Positions 54,695 through 63,874 of a stretch of 64,000 nt of DNA are shown piece after piece. The DNA lies in contig DBNW01000079.1 of assembly GCA_002299425.1 (NCBI GenBank), forward strand, positions 39,389 through 103,388, given 5' to 3'. Below the pieces are notes generated by a model. It was not told the origin of the DNA, searched no databases, and worked only from the letters and a program-made list of their open reading frames with translations. The DNA comes from Methylococcaceae bacterium UBA662 (GTDB taxonomy: Bacteria > Pseudomonadota > Gammaproteobacteria > Methylococcales > Methylomonadaceae). The translations under genes and the position numbers were made by a program. Position 1 is the stretch's first letter. Each line of letters starts with the position of its first letter.

Positions 54695-55099
54695 ATGAAA
54701 ATTGAAGAAGAAAATAAAGTCTACGATGAAATCAATGTTACGCCCATGCTGGACATTGCCTATACCTTGCTAATTGTTTTTATAGTAATGACCACGGCCT
54801 CTGTCCAAGGCATCACGGTAAACCTGCCAAAAGCAAGCAATGCCCCAAGTTTGGCCAAACCGCAAACCAAAGCGATTACTGTCACCGCGGATGGCACCAT
54901 TTTTTTGGACACATACCCTGTCACCATGGAACAACTGGAATCGACGTTAATACAGCACAAGGCCGTTAACCCGGCTTTGCCGATAGTGGTCAAGGGTGAT
55001 GCCGCTGTGCAATATGCCAGCATCGTTGACGTATTGGCCTTGTTAGGTCGACTGGACATTACCCAGATTGGTTTGGTTACCCAAAACATTGTTAAATAA
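54695..55099 (+). CDS. exbD: ExbD/TolR-type proton-channel subunit
   Basis: 134 residues. The single N-terminal membrane helix INVTPMLDIAYTLLIVFIVMTTAS contains the conserved Asp (MLDI) that carries protons in ExbD/TolR. The periplasmic C-terminal domain has ITVTADGTIFLD and LPIVVKGDAAVQYASIVDVLALL, typical of the family. It pairs with the preceding ExbB-fusion to power the TonB-like protein encoded 6 bp downstream. It starts at ATG 54695. Confidence 0.93.
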   Translation: MKIEEENKVYDEINVTPMLDIAYTLLIVFIVMTTASVQGITVNLPKASNAPSLAKPQTKAITVTADGTIFLDTYPVTMEQLESTLIQHKAVNPALPIVVKGDAAVQYASIVDVLALLGRLDITQIGLVTQNIVK

Positions 55100-55105
55100 A
55101 GAAAA

Positions 55106-55768
55106 ATGGTTAAGAATAAAAAAAACCTGAAGGCGTACTTGCCGGTCATTCTAGGCGGCCTTTTCATATTGGGTTCGATAGTAGCAATCGTCATTTTTAT
55201 TGCCAATATGGAAACTCAGCCGGTTAGGAGGGAACGAAAAATTCAGCCTATCACCCTAGTACCCCCACCGCCACCACCGCCACCACCTAAGGTGGAAACA
55301 CTGCCTGAGCCGGAACCGCAAAAAATAGACGAACCCGTAGAGCAACAAGTGGAGGAAGCAATCCCCGATGTAGCGGATGAAGCTCCGCCCGGAGATTTAG
55401 GTTTGGATGCTGAAGGTACCGCAGGGACAGATGGCTTTGGTTTGGCAGCCCGGAAAGGTGGCAGAGGCTTGCTCGGTGGTGGCGGTGCCGGCAGCCCGTT
55501 CGCCTGGTATGGCAACCTCATTAAAAATGATCTTCTGGATATTCTTAGTGATCAAGAAACGCTAAGAAAAAAAGGGTATTCGGCAGTGGTGAAATTTTGG
55601 TTGAATTCTGATGGCACAGTCAACCGGTTTGAATTGGCTAGGGGGAGTAACAATTCAGAAATTGACGGCCTTTTGAAAAGCTTAATCAGCCAGTACAAAA
55701 AAGTTGACGAGGTTCCGCCGCCTGGTATGGGCCAGCCTATAAAATTGAAAATTACATCAAGAATTTAA
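55106..55768 (+). CDS. TonB-like energy transducer
   Basis: 220 residues. An N-terminal membrane helix (residues about 12-34) is followed by a proline-rich spacer (LVPPPPPPPPPKVETLPEPEPQ), an acidic stretch (VEQQVEEAIPDVADEAPP), a Gly-rich hinge, and a short C-terminal domain (YSAVVKFWLNSDGTVNRFELARGS) of TonB_C type. It should carry proton-motive energy from ExbB/ExbD to an outer-membrane partner. It starts 6 bp after exbD. No TonB-dependent receptor with a plug domain is encoded here, so the partner is open: the TpsB barrel or the next porin are candidates. Confidence 0.85.
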   Translation: MVKNKKNLKAYLPVILGGLFILGSIVAIVIFIANMETQPVRRERKIQPITLVPPPPPPPPPKVETLPEPEPQKIDEPVEQQVEEAIPDVADEAPPGDLGLDAEGTAGTDGFGLAARKGGRGLLGGGGAGSPFAWYGNLIKNDLLDILSDQETLRKKGYSAVVKFWLNSDGTVNRFELARGSNNSEIDGLLKSLISQYKKVDEVPPPGMGQPIKLKITSRI

Positions 55769-55789
55769 TTTCAAAAACAGGTAATAAAA

Positions 55790-57520
55790 ATGAACAAAAA
55801 AAAGCGACTGCTGGCCTTGGCCTTGTGCGGCCTAGTTGGTACGGCGCAGGCGGACGAAAAAGAAGATTTGCTCAAGTTAAAGAACACTACCACCAATTTA
55901 ATTAAAGAACTGGTGAAACAGGGTGTTTTAACCGAGCAGGCTGCCAACGAAATGATTCAAAGAGCAGAAAAAGATGCCGAACTCCAAACTAAGGAAGCGG
56001 CAGCGGCACAAGCGGCCGATGCGCCTGAACCCAATGAGGTGAGGGTGCCTTATGTGCCAGAATTTGTTAAGGATGAGATACGCCAGCAAGTTCGTAAGGA
56101 ACTGCGCGAGGACGTAGTCGGTGACGTTGTGCAAAAAGCCAAGAAAGAAAAATGGGGGACACCCGATGCCCTTCCCGATTGGGTAAACCGCTTTAAACTG
56201 TCCGGGGATTTGCGTTTGCGTTCTCAACACGATTATTTCCCTGAAGGCAATGCCGTAAACCCGGATGGAACCAGCGTTCACCCAAATTGGCAGTTAGCGA
56301 ATATGGCCGGGGGACTGTCGCGGGCATTCGCTGAGGACAGATTTTTACCCAATACCGATCGGCACCGATTCCGTGAACGTTTCAGGTTGGGTATAGACGC
56401 GAAGCTGGCCGATGAGCTAAAAGCTGGCGTCCGTTTGGCCACCGGTAACATCCCTGATCCGGTATCCACCAACCAGGATATGGGCATTACCGGCAGTCAA
56501 TACCAGTTTAACGTCGATAGAGCCTTTCTTGAATATAACTTAGCTGACCAGAAAGGCTTTAAGTGGATGACATTGACAGGTGGTCGCATTGCCTCGCCTT
56601 GGTATGTCGGCGGCGGCGAATTTACCGCAGGTAGCGAGTTGCTCTGGGACGTGGATTTGTCGTTTGAAGGCGTATCGGGTACGTTCAGGTACGATTTGGA
56701 CAATCTCACCACTGACTTAAAAGCAGTGGACGCTGACCATCCACCACACTCTGTGTTTCTAACGCTGGGTGGGTTTCCCATACAGGAAATGGCCTTAAGT
56801 TCTCATGACAAATGGCTGTTTGGCGGCCAGTTGGGTGTTTCTTGGGGGTTCGAAAACCATGACTCCTTAAGGGCAGGCGTCGCCTATTATGACTACACCA
56901 ATCTTCAGGCGCGCCCCAACACAGTGGCCCCTTTTACCTGTGATAACAACACCCCCGCTAACAACCTGTCCGTGCCGCAATTTATGCAATTTGGCAATAC
57001 TTTAGCGGCGGTATGCCGGGCACCCGGTGGCGGTGGGCCTGATTTAGTGGGTTTGGCTTCGGATTATAATGTTATCAACTTAAACTTTTCCTACGATTAC
57101 TCCCGATTTGCCCCGTACCATGTAATTTTTGGTGCCGATTTAGCTAAAAACGTTGGTTTTAATGGCGATAGCGTCAATAGATTTTTGCTGGTCAACAACA
57201 TGGATGCTGACGGCAATGTCAGCGATCAAACCAACGCTTGGCAGGCTAGGGTTGATTTTGGCTGGCCAAGAGTTGAGCGATCCGGTCAATGGAACGTCTT
57301 CACTTTTTACAAATATGTGGAACGGGATGCGGTGTTAGATGCCTTCACCGACTCAGATTTTCATTTAGGTGGAACGAATACCCAAGGTTGGGTAGTCGGT
57401 GGAAACTATGGCTTGATGAAAAATGTCTGGTTTACCGGCAGGTGGTTGAGCAGCAATGTCATAGCAGGGCCGGCTTACAGCATTGACACCCTGCAACTGG
57501 ATGTCAACACCAAATTCTGA
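55790..57520 (+). CDS. Putative porin with N-terminal coiled coil
   Basis: 576 residues. Signal peptide MNKKKRLLALALCGLVGTAQA. Residues about 22-125 are charged and helical (KEDLLKLKNTTTNLIKELVKQGVLTEQAANEMI, then EIRQQVRKELREDVVGDVVQ), followed by a barrel with repeated aromatic-belt strands (LSGDLRLRSQHDYF, RFRERFRLGIDAKL, LRAGVAYYDYTNLQ) ending IDTLQLDVNTKF with a terminal Phe. It matches the putative-porin group (PF16930-like). It is probably transcribed with the TonB cluster; substrate is not evident. Confidence 0.85.
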   Translation: MNKKKRLLALALCGLVGTAQADEKEDLLKLKNTTTNLIKELVKQGVLTEQAANEMIQRAEKDAELQTKEAAAAQAADAPEPNEVRVPYVPEFVKDEIRQQVRKELREDVVGDVVQKAKKEKWGTPDALPDWVNRFKLSGDLRLRSQHDYFPEGNAVNPDGTSVHPNWQLANMAGGLSRAFAEDRFLPNTDRHRFRERFRLGIDAKLADELKAGVRLATGNIPDPVSTNQDMGITGSQYQFNVDRAFLEYNLADQKGFKWMTLTGGRIASPWYVGGGEFTAGSELLWDVDLSFEGVSGTFRYDLDNLTTDLKAVDADHPPHSVFLTLGGFPIQEMALSSHDKWLFGGQLGVSWGFENHDSLRAGVAYYDYTNLQARPNTVAPFTCDNNTPANNLSVPQFMQFGNTLAAVCRAPGGGGPDLVGLASDYNVINLNFSYDYSRFAPYHVIFGADLAKNVGFNGDSVNRFLLVNNMDADGNVSDQTNAWQARVDFGWPRVERSGQWNVFTFYKYVERDAVLDAFTDSDFHLGGTNTQGWVVGGNYGLMKNVWFTGRWLSSNVIAGPAYSIDTLQLDVNTKF

Positions 57521-57544
57521 CAGTGCCCATAGGATACCTACAAC

Positions 57545-58189
57545 ATGAAATTTGTTTTGCCCTTGATGATTTTAGTGCCGATGCTCGTGATGGCGCCTGC
57601 CCATGCCACTAGAAAAGACGATGCCAGTGCTAAAATCATTACCCGGTTGCAGGGAATGGTCAAAGATGCAACCGCAGAACGTGATCGCCTGGCAAAAGAA
57701 AATGCCATGATTACCGCTGATCTGGAAAAAATTAAGAAAGAATTCGAGCAAGAAAAATCCGCCAAACAGGATTTAGAAAGCAAACTAAACCTCGATCTGA
57801 CCGCACAAAAAACGGTCACTGAACAAACCAAAAAGCATTTGGACGACACGACCGCCCGGTTGCGGGAGGTAATCGAGAAATACCATGCCCTGACCAAAGC
57901 AAAAAATGAGCTGGCCGCAGAGCATTTAAAATTAAAAAATGAACAGCAATTTACTACGACTGAACTGAAGTCGTGCAGCCACAAAAACGTGAAAATGTTT
58001 GAAGGTGCTAAAGCGGTCATTGCCGCTTACGAAGGCTGTAAAAACAAAAGCGTGTTTGAAGCTTTAGTGGATGCCGAGCCAGTCACACAAATTAGGAATG
58101 TTGAATTTGAGGTGATTATCCAGGAGTTTGAAGATAAGATCCGAAAACAGAAGTTTCAGGGCAAAACTGAAAACCACCGCACAAATTGA
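57545..58189 (+). CDS. Coiled-coil periplasmic protein
   Basis: 214 residues from ATG 57545. Signal peptide ends near residue 21 (APAHA|T). The mature part is one long coiled coil rich in K, E and A (residues about 30-135), then a short segment with two Cys (LKSCSHKN, AYEGCKNK) and a helical tail. No known domain is recognised. Coiled-coil proteins of this sort occur in TonB-type operons (for example the DUF3450 protein beside Vibrio TonB2), so it may be a periplasmic bridge or stator accessory. It is followed by a terminator. Confidence 0.75.
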   Translation: MKFVLPLMILVPMLVMAPAHATRKDDASAKIITRLQGMVKDATAERDRLAKENAMITADLEKIKKEFEQEKSAKQDLESKLNLDLTAQKTVTEQTKKHLDDTTARLREVIEKYHALTKAKNELAAEHLKLKNEQQFTTTELKSCSHKNVKMFEGAKAVIAAYEGCKNKSVFEALVDAEPVTQIRNVEFEVIIQEFEDKIRKQKFQGKTENHRTN

Positions 58190-58285
58190 TCCCGCGTTCA
58201 GCGCACAGACACTTCTTCACTCCCAGCGTAATCCGTAACCCCTTCCTGTATTGCCCAAAAACTCGGTTCGGTTCCACTTTGCGAT

Positions 58286-58313
58286 GCCTTCCTATTCTTG
58301 GAAGGCTTTTTTT
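58286..58313 (+). terminator. Strong intrinsic terminator in front of the TPR gene
   Basis: GCCTTCC - TATTCTT - GGAAGGC (58286-58306) followed by seven T. The next gene starts only 25 bases on (ATG 58339), leaving no room for a promoter, so this hairpin looks like an attenuator in the leader of the TPR gene, or TPR expression depends on partial read-through. Confidence 0.8.
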
Positions 58314-58338
58314 ATGACTACGCCAATGGGATGCGTTT

Positions 58339-60723
58339 ATGACCCAGTCGATTTTCCTAAATTTTTTTTTAGTAGGTCTGACGCTTGCTTTAGCTGCTTG
58401 TGATAACCAGCAAGCTGAAAGAAACAAGCACATCGAAGCGGGCAAGCAGGCTTACCAGGCAGGCCTTTTGCATCAGGCGCGCAGCGCATTCACTGAGGCC
58501 GTATCGGTAGACCCGGACAATACCCAGGCACTAACTGAAATTGCCCAAGAGTTAAGCCTACTAGGGGACTTGCCCAGTGCGGTTAACCTGTATCAAGCGG
58601 CAATCAAACACGATCCCAATAATCTGTTAGCGCGGGTAAAGCTGGGAGAAATTGTTTTGTTGGCGGGAAATTTTGCCGATGCAGAAAAATGGGCCTTGGA
58701 GGCTTTAGCACTAGACCCCAAACACGATGGGGCGGTGTTGTTGATGGCCGCAGTGTTGTCGGCCAAAAATAACACCGATGCGGCCTTCGTCAAAGTAGGG
58801 CAAGTGCTAAAACGCAAGCCCAATGATCTGCAAGCGACCTTATTGCTGGCCTCGTTAAATACCACTAGTGGCAAAATTGCAAAAGCCATCGACCTGCTCC
58901 AGCAAAACCTTCAGACAGACCCCAAACACATACCCTCACATGTGTTGCTGGCCACTTTGTATCAACAAACCGGCCAACAGGAACAAGCAAAACGGCAATT
59001 CCAGAAATTAACGGAATTAGAACCCAATGAATTAATGCATTACCAACGTCTGGCAAAATTTTATGTCGGCGCGGGCCAGAGGGATGCGGCAGAAAAAGTG
59101 TTGCGCCAAGCCAGCGAAACCTTGGCCAGTGAACAGGCCAAGCTAAGCTTGGTTGAGTTTTTGACTGCAAGTTACTCGCCTGAAGTAGCCGAAGCAGAAT
59201 TAATCGCCCTGATAGACCCAGCGGGATCATTTTTGCTGCGCTATAAACTGGCGGAGTTACAACTATCGCAACAAAAATACGACCCAGCACTCGAAACACT
59301 GAAAGATGCCGTCCAGGTCGCCGCGAACGGCCCGGAAGCCGTCAATGCCAGAAATAGATTGGCGCATTTGTATTTGCACAAAGGCCGGATTGAAGAAGCC
59401 AGAGATTTGGTACAAACCAATTTAAATCAGGAACCCAATAATCCTGATAATGTGCTGCTTAAGGCACAACTGAACGTGGCTGGCGGCAAGCTGACGGCGG
59501 CCATTGAGGATTTGCGTGCGTTATTGGCCGAACAGCCCCGCAACACACAGGCTCTTAAACTGCTTGCCGCCGCCCATCAACAAAATCAGGATGCGGTGCT
59601 GGCTATAGAAAATTTGCAGAAAATTGTGGATTTAACTCCCAAAGATGAAGTCAGCCGAATTAACCTGATTGATTTGCTACTGAAAACAGGCGGTTCTGAA
59701 TCAGCAGAAAAACACTTGCGTGATTTGTTCAAATTGAACCCTGACAGCAAAAAAGGCTTGGAAGCTTTAGTTAAAATTCAACTGAGCCAACAACAATGGC
59801 AAGAAGCCCGCCAGTCTGCACAGGCTATACAAAAACACCACCCTGAAGCGGCGTCCGGCTATTATTTAGAGGCCATTGCCTATCAAGCGGAAAATAAATT
59901 TGACAAAAGTGTCGCGCCACTCAAGAGCGCGTTGCAGAAGCAACCTCAGGCTATGGAGCCATTAAGTCTTTTGGTTAGCGCGTACCTGTCGTTGCAACAA
60001 CCGGAAAAAGCATTGACAATTCTGGCCGAAATTATCAAAAAACAACCAGAACACTTTTTTGCCCATAATCTGCTAGGGGGGGTTTATGCCAAAGGCAAAG
60101 ACTACGACAAAGCGATGAGCGCGTATAAAAAAACCATCGCCTTGCAACCCCAATGGCCCAATGCTTACCGCAATCTTGCTGCGATACTGTTGGTGCAAAA
60201 AAAACCTCAGGAGGCCATTCAGGTGTTGCGTCAAGGCATTGACAACAGCAACTCGCCCAATGATTTGATCGCTGATTTGGTCGGCATCTATCATCAACAA
60301 GGCCAGCATGAGGCCGTTATCGCGCTTTATGAAAAAATTCATCACGCGCACCCAGACTCTTTAGCTACGATGAACAGTTTGCTTGATTACATGACGCGTT
60401 ACAGCCACGACGAAAAACACCAGCATTTAGGCAAAACGTTGCTACCTGCCCTAGTCGACAGCGGTAATCCCCATTTTATGAATACCGCTGCTTGGTTCTA
60501 TTACCAACAAGGCGATTTGCAACAAGCCCGACAAACATGGGTAAAAGCCGAGCAAATAAACCCTGGGCTTGCCGTAGTCCAGTACCGCTTAGGTCTGGTC
60601 AATCATAAATTGGGCGATGCCCACTTGGCTCAGCAGCATTTAAAAAAAGCAATTGATTTAAAAGTAGAGTTTAACGAATTATCGGAAGCTAAAGGGTTGT
60701 TAAAAACCATCGAAGGGGGGTGA
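58339..60723 (+). CDS. Large TPR-repeat lipoprotein
   Basis: 794 residues from ATG 58339. The signal peptide ends in a lipobox LALAACDN. About 20 tetratricopeptide-like units follow, with the usual Ala/Gly/Pro pattern (for example AGKQAYQAGLLHQARSAF, AAIKHDPNNLLARVKLGEI, AYKKTIALQPQWPNAYRNLA). It resembles the PrsT-type TPR lipoproteins of EPS/PEP-CTERM loci, but no exosortase gene is in the window. In this locus it may organise the periplasmic side of the TPS/TonB machine. It is preceded by an attenuator-like terminator. Repeat count is by eye. Confidence 0.85.
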   Translation: MTQSIFLNFFLVGLTLALAACDNQQAERNKHIEAGKQAYQAGLLHQARSAFTEAVSVDPDNTQALTEIAQELSLLGDLPSAVNLYQAAIKHDPNNLLARVKLGEIVLLAGNFADAEKWALEALALDPKHDGAVLLMAAVLSAKNNTDAAFVKVGQVLKRKPNDLQATLLLASLNTTSGKIAKAIDLLQQNLQTDPKHIPSHVLLATLYQQTGQQEQAKRQFQKLTELEPNELMHYQRLAKFYVGAGQRDAAEKVLRQASETLASEQAKLSLVEFLTASYSPEVAEAELIALIDPAGSFLLRYKLAELQLSQQKYDPALETLKDAVQVAANGPEAVNARNRLAHLYLHKGRIEEARDLVQTNLNQEPNNPDNVLLKAQLNVAGGKLTAAIEDLRALLAEQPRNTQALKLLAAAHQQNQDAVLAIENLQKIVDLTPKDEVSRINLIDLLLKTGGSESAEKHLRDLFKLNPDSKKGLEALVKIQLSQQQWQEARQSAQAIQKHHPEAASGYYLEAIAYQAENKFDKSVAPLKSALQKQPQAMEPLSLLVSAYLSLQQPEKALTILAEIIKKQPEHFFAHNLLGGVYAKGKDYDKAMSAYKKTIALQPQWPNAYRNLAAILLVQKKPQEAIQVLRQGIDNSNSPNDLIADLVGIYHQQGQHEAVIALYEKIHHAHPDSLATMNSLLDYMTRYSHDEKHQHLGKTLLPALVDSGNPHFMNTAAWFYYQQGDLQQARQTWVKAEQINPGLAVVQYRLGLVNHKLGDAHLAQQHLKKAIDLKVEFNELSEAKGLLKTIEGG

Positions 60724-60769
60724 TGCGTGTGCTGCAACGCCCTCTGTTGTTTATCTGCCAGGAACTGAT

Positions 60770-62119
60770 ATGAATAACCAATCCCTTAGTCAACGCGATT
60801 TAGCGGTGTTGTGGCATCCGTGTACGCAAATGAAAGACCACGAGCACTTGCCGCTGGTGCCCATAAAAAAAGGCCAAGGCGTTTGGTTGGAGGATTTCGA
60901 CGGCAACCGCTACTTGGACGCCGTCAGTTCTTGGTGGGTAAATGTGTTTGGCCATGCCAATCCTGTTATCAGCGCCGCCATCAAAGAGCAGGCCGATACC
61001 CTAGAGCAGGTGATCTTCGCCGGGTTTACCCATGAGCCGGGCATTGCCTTGGCGGAACAATTGCTGCAACTGGTGCCTTTTGGCTTAAGCCGTTGTTTTT
61101 ATGCCGATAACGGATCGGCCGCCGTGGAAGTGGCACTAAAAATGAGCTTCCATTATTGGCAAAATGTCGGCCAGAGCCAAAAAACTCGGTTTATTACCCT
61201 AGAAAATAGCTACCACGGTGAAACCTTAGGGGCTTTGGCAGTGGGCGATGTCAGTCTTTACAAGCAAACGTATAAGCCGCTATTGATGGATGTCATCACC
61301 GTACCCGGCCCGGATTGCTATTACCGAGAACCGGGCGAGTCTTGGCACGACTACAGCGTGCGCCGGTTCGCGTTGATGGAGCAAACCTTGGTGCAACACG
61401 CCGATAGTGTCTGTGCCGTCATTGTCGAGCCATTGGTGCAATGCGCCGGTTCCATGCGTATGTACGATCCGGTTTATTTGCAGCTGTTGCGGGATGCCTG
61501 CGACCGTCACCGGGTACATTTGATAGCCGATGAAATTGCCGTGGGCTTTGGTCGTACCGGGACGCTTTTTGCCTGCGAGCAAGCGGCGATAAGCCCCGAT
61601 TTTATGTGCTTGTCTAAGGGCTTGACCGGTGGCTTCCTGCCGCTGGCGGCGGTGTTGACCACTGATTCCATCTATCAGGCGTTTTATGATGATTACGTTA
61701 ATCTAACCGCTTTCCTGCATTCGCACAGTTACACTGGCAACCCGTTGGCCTGCCGGGCGGCTTTGGCTACTTTAAGCATTTTTCGCCAGCACAATGTGGT
61801 TGCAGACAACCGTCGCTTAGCGGAGGCGATGGCGAGGGTGACGGCGCGCTTCCACGCCCATCCGCAAGTGGCTGAAGTGCGCCAGACCGGCATGATTCTG
61901 GCCATTGAGTTGGTTAAGAACAAGCGCAGCCGAGAAGCCTACCCTTGGCAAGAACGCCGCGGGCTGAAAGTTTACCAATACGCCTTAAGCCAGGGTGTTC
62001 TGCTGCGGCCATTGGGCAATGTCATTTATTTTATGCCGCCGTATGTCATTACCGAAACGGAGCTGGAATGGCTGGCCGAGGTGGCGTGGCAAGGCATCCA
62101 TCATGCCGTTAAGGCTTGA
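60770..62119 (+). CDS. bioA: Adenosylmethionine-8-amino-7-oxononanoate aminotransferase
   Basis: 449 residues. LWHPCTQMKDHEHLPLVPI, RYLDAVSSWWVNVFGHANP, CFYADNGSAAVEVALKMSFHYW, ENSYHGETLGALAVGDV, ADEIAVGFGRTG and the PLP-Lys segment LSKGLTGGFLPL identify BioA, which makes DAPA in biotin synthesis. It starts at ATG 60770 with AGGAA before it, 46 bp behind the TPR gene. rsmE follows with a gap of 14 bp. The other bio genes are not adjacent. Confidence 0.95.
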   Translation: MNNQSLSQRDLAVLWHPCTQMKDHEHLPLVPIKKGQGVWLEDFDGNRYLDAVSSWWVNVFGHANPVISAAIKEQADTLEQVIFAGFTHEPGIALAEQLLQLVPFGLSRCFYADNGSAAVEVALKMSFHYWQNVGQSQKTRFITLENSYHGETLGALAVGDVSLYKQTYKPLLMDVITVPGPDCYYREPGESWHDYSVRRFALMEQTLVQHADSVCAVIVEPLVQCAGSMRMYDPVYLQLLRDACDRHRVHLIADEIAVGFGRTGTLFACEQAAISPDFMCLSKGLTGGFLPLAAVLTTDSIYQAFYDDYVNLTAFLHSHSYTGNPLACRAALATLSIFRQHNVVADNRRLAEAMARVTARFHAHPQVAEVRQTGMILAIELVKNKRSREAYPWQERRGLKVYQYALSQGVLLRPLGNVIYFMPPYVITETELEWLAEVAWQGIHHAVKA

Positions 62120-62133
62120 ACCCTGCGGTTGGC

Positions 62134-62862
62134 ATGCGAACGTCAAGACTGTATCTGCCATTGCCCGTGCAGTCAGGCCAGTTTTTAGAACTGGACGAGG
62201 ACAGCGGGCATTATCTGAGGACGGTTTTGCGGCTGAAAAAAGGCGATGGCGTAGTCGTTTTTAACGGTGATGGCTGCGAGTATGTCAGTGTTATTGAGAC
62301 CATCGGCCGTAAATCAGTCTGCTTGTCAGTAGGCACTAGGCATGAGCGCACGGTTGAGTCGCCTTTAGCGGTGATGCTCGGCTTAGGCATTGCTAGGGGC
62401 GATAAAATGGATTGGTCTGTGCAAAAAGCGGTCGAATTGGGCGTGACAACCATTACCCCGGTTCTAACGGAGCGCTGTGTCATGCAGTTAAGCGCAGAAA
62501 AAAAAGGCCAGCGTTGGCAGCATTGGCAAAAAATAGTCCAGCACGCCACCGAGCAATGCGGTCGGACCGTGCTGCCTGACCTAAAACCGATAGAGCCGTT
62601 ACAACACTGGCTGTGTCGGCAACCGGGTTTGAAAGTTTTCCTGGACCCTTACGCTAACAGTGCCTTGGCCGATTTTTCTCCCGTTGACCGAAGCATCACG
62701 GTACTGGTGGGTCCCGAAGGCGGTTTCGCCAGCCATGAGCGGGAGCTGGCGAAAGCCGCCGGGTTTAACCCGGTGCGCATGGGCGGCCGCATTCTGCGTA
62801 CCGAAACTGCGGCTATTGCCGCGTTGGCCGCCGTGCAAGCCTTGTGGGGAGATTTCCGTTGA
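62134..62862 (+). CDS. rsmE: 16S rRNA (uridine-1498-N3)-methyltransferase
   Basis: 242 residues from ATG 62134 (MRTSRLYLPLPVQSGQ), matching RsmE N-termini; a TTG overlapping the bioA stop would add six residues. N-terminal PUA-like part (SGHYLRTVLRLKKGD), then the SPOUT knot with MLGLGIARGDKMDWSVQKAVELGV, TEQCGRT, LVGPEGGFASHERELAKAAGF and RMGGRILRTETAAIAALA. It methylates U1498 of 16S rRNA. Its stop overlaps the CPBP protease start. Confidence 0.94.
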   Translation: MRTSRLYLPLPVQSGQFLELDEDSGHYLRTVLRLKKGDGVVVFNGDGCEYVSVIETIGRKSVCLSVGTRHERTVESPLAVMLGLGIARGDKMDWSVQKAVELGVTTITPVLTERCVMQLSAEKKGQRWQHWQKIVQHATEQCGRTVLPDLKPIEPLQHWLCRQPGLKVFLDPYANSALADFSPVDRSITVLVGPEGGFASHERELAKAAGFNPVRMGGRILRTETAAIAALAAVQALWGDFR

Positions 62863-63743
62863 AACCTTTGTTAGCCGCTCTTTTGCCGCTGGCGATACTG
62901 GGGTTGTTCTCTGTCGTTGCTTGCTTTGTGGGCTTAGGCTTGGCCTTAGTATTCCCCAGCATTCCGTTAAACCAGTTCATCAGCAAAGTCACCTTGATTT
63001 TTCTGTTGTTAAGTCTATGGCCTGCGATGCGCTGGCTAAATTTAAGCTGGAACGCTGTGGGTTTTGCTAGGCCGAGGGTGTTTTTTTGGCAATTGCTAAA
63101 AGGCTTCGCCTTGGGTTTGGCCACCTTGTTGCCTGTCATTGCCATTTTATACGGTGCGGGTGTACACGTTCTTGACCCCATGCGGGTCTGGACGCTAGAG
63201 CAATGGGCGGTCAAGACGAGCCTCGCCTTGTTGCTGGCGTTAATCATCTCTGTGCTGGAAGAGCCTTTGTTTCGCGGGGTCTTGCTGGCAGGCTTGGCAA
63301 AAAAACTGCGGCTGGGTGTGGCGGTGTTTTTGAGTGCGGTTTATTACGCAGCCTTGCATTTTCTGACCAATAAAACCAAGTTAACCGAACAGGAATTGAC
63401 TTTGCCGGCGGCGTTCGAGCTGTTGGTGGGCGCGTACGCTAATTTGTTCAGGCCGGAAATTTTGTCGGCATTGCTTGCCTTGTTGATGGTGGGTATTTTT
63501 TTGGGATGGCTTAGAATCCACAGTAAAACCAACATAGCCTGGTGCATTGGTTGTCATGCCGCCTGGGTTTGGCAGATTAAAATCAGTAAAGACATTTTTA
63601 ATGTCAATACACAATCTCCTTACAGCTATTGGGTCAGCAGTTACGATGGCGTGGTCGGGCCGCTGGTCACGCTGTGGTTGGCGTTAGGCTTAATAGCCTT
63701 TTGGTGGTTTAGCAAAAACTTCAGGCAGCCAAGCAGAAGTTGA
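62859..63743 (+). CDS. CPBP family intramembrane protease
   Basis: 294 residues from TTG 62859, which overlaps the rsmE stop as TTGA and has GGGGAG about seven bases upstream. At least six membrane helices. The catalytic EEPLFRG near residue 130 and the downstream AALHF segment, plus GCHAAWVW, are the conserved motifs of CPBP/Rce1-like proteases. Substrates are unknown; some members process bacteriocins or prenylated proteins, others sit near exosortase genes. It is translationally coupled to rsmE. Confidence 0.85.
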   Translation: MKPLLAALLPLAILGLFSVVACFVGLGLALVFPSIPLNQFISKVTLIFLLLSLWPAMRWLNLSWNAVGFARPRVFFWQLLKGFALGLATLLPVIAILYGAGVHVLDPMRVWTLEQWAVKTSLALLLALIISVLEEPLFRGVLLAGLAKKLRLGVAVFLSAVYYAALHFLTNKTKLTEQELTLPAAFELLVGAYANLFRPEILSALLALLMVGIFLGWLRIHSKTNIAWCIGCHAAWVWQIKISKDIFNVNTQSPYSYWVSSYDGVVGPLVTLWLALGLIAFWWFSKNFRQPSRS

Positions 63744-63769
63744 CCATAAAGCCGTTTATTACGACGTAA

Positions 63770-63799
63770 TTGATTAAATTTATTATAAAAAATTATAAA
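63770..63799 (+). promoter_or_regulatory. Promoter of the DEAD-box helicase gene
   Basis: TTGATT (63770-63775), an 18-base A/T-rich spacer and TATAAA (63794-63799) fit a sigma70 promoter. The leader holds a perfect hairpin TGCGCG-AGTA-CGCGCA (63834-63849) before the ATG at 63875. The leader is about 68 nt. Confidence 0.5.
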
Positions 63800-63874
63800 A
63801 TATGTTAAAGTCCGGCGTTAAACAAAAAATTTCTGCGCGAGTACGCGCACCCTCCTAATTCTACAGGTAAATAC

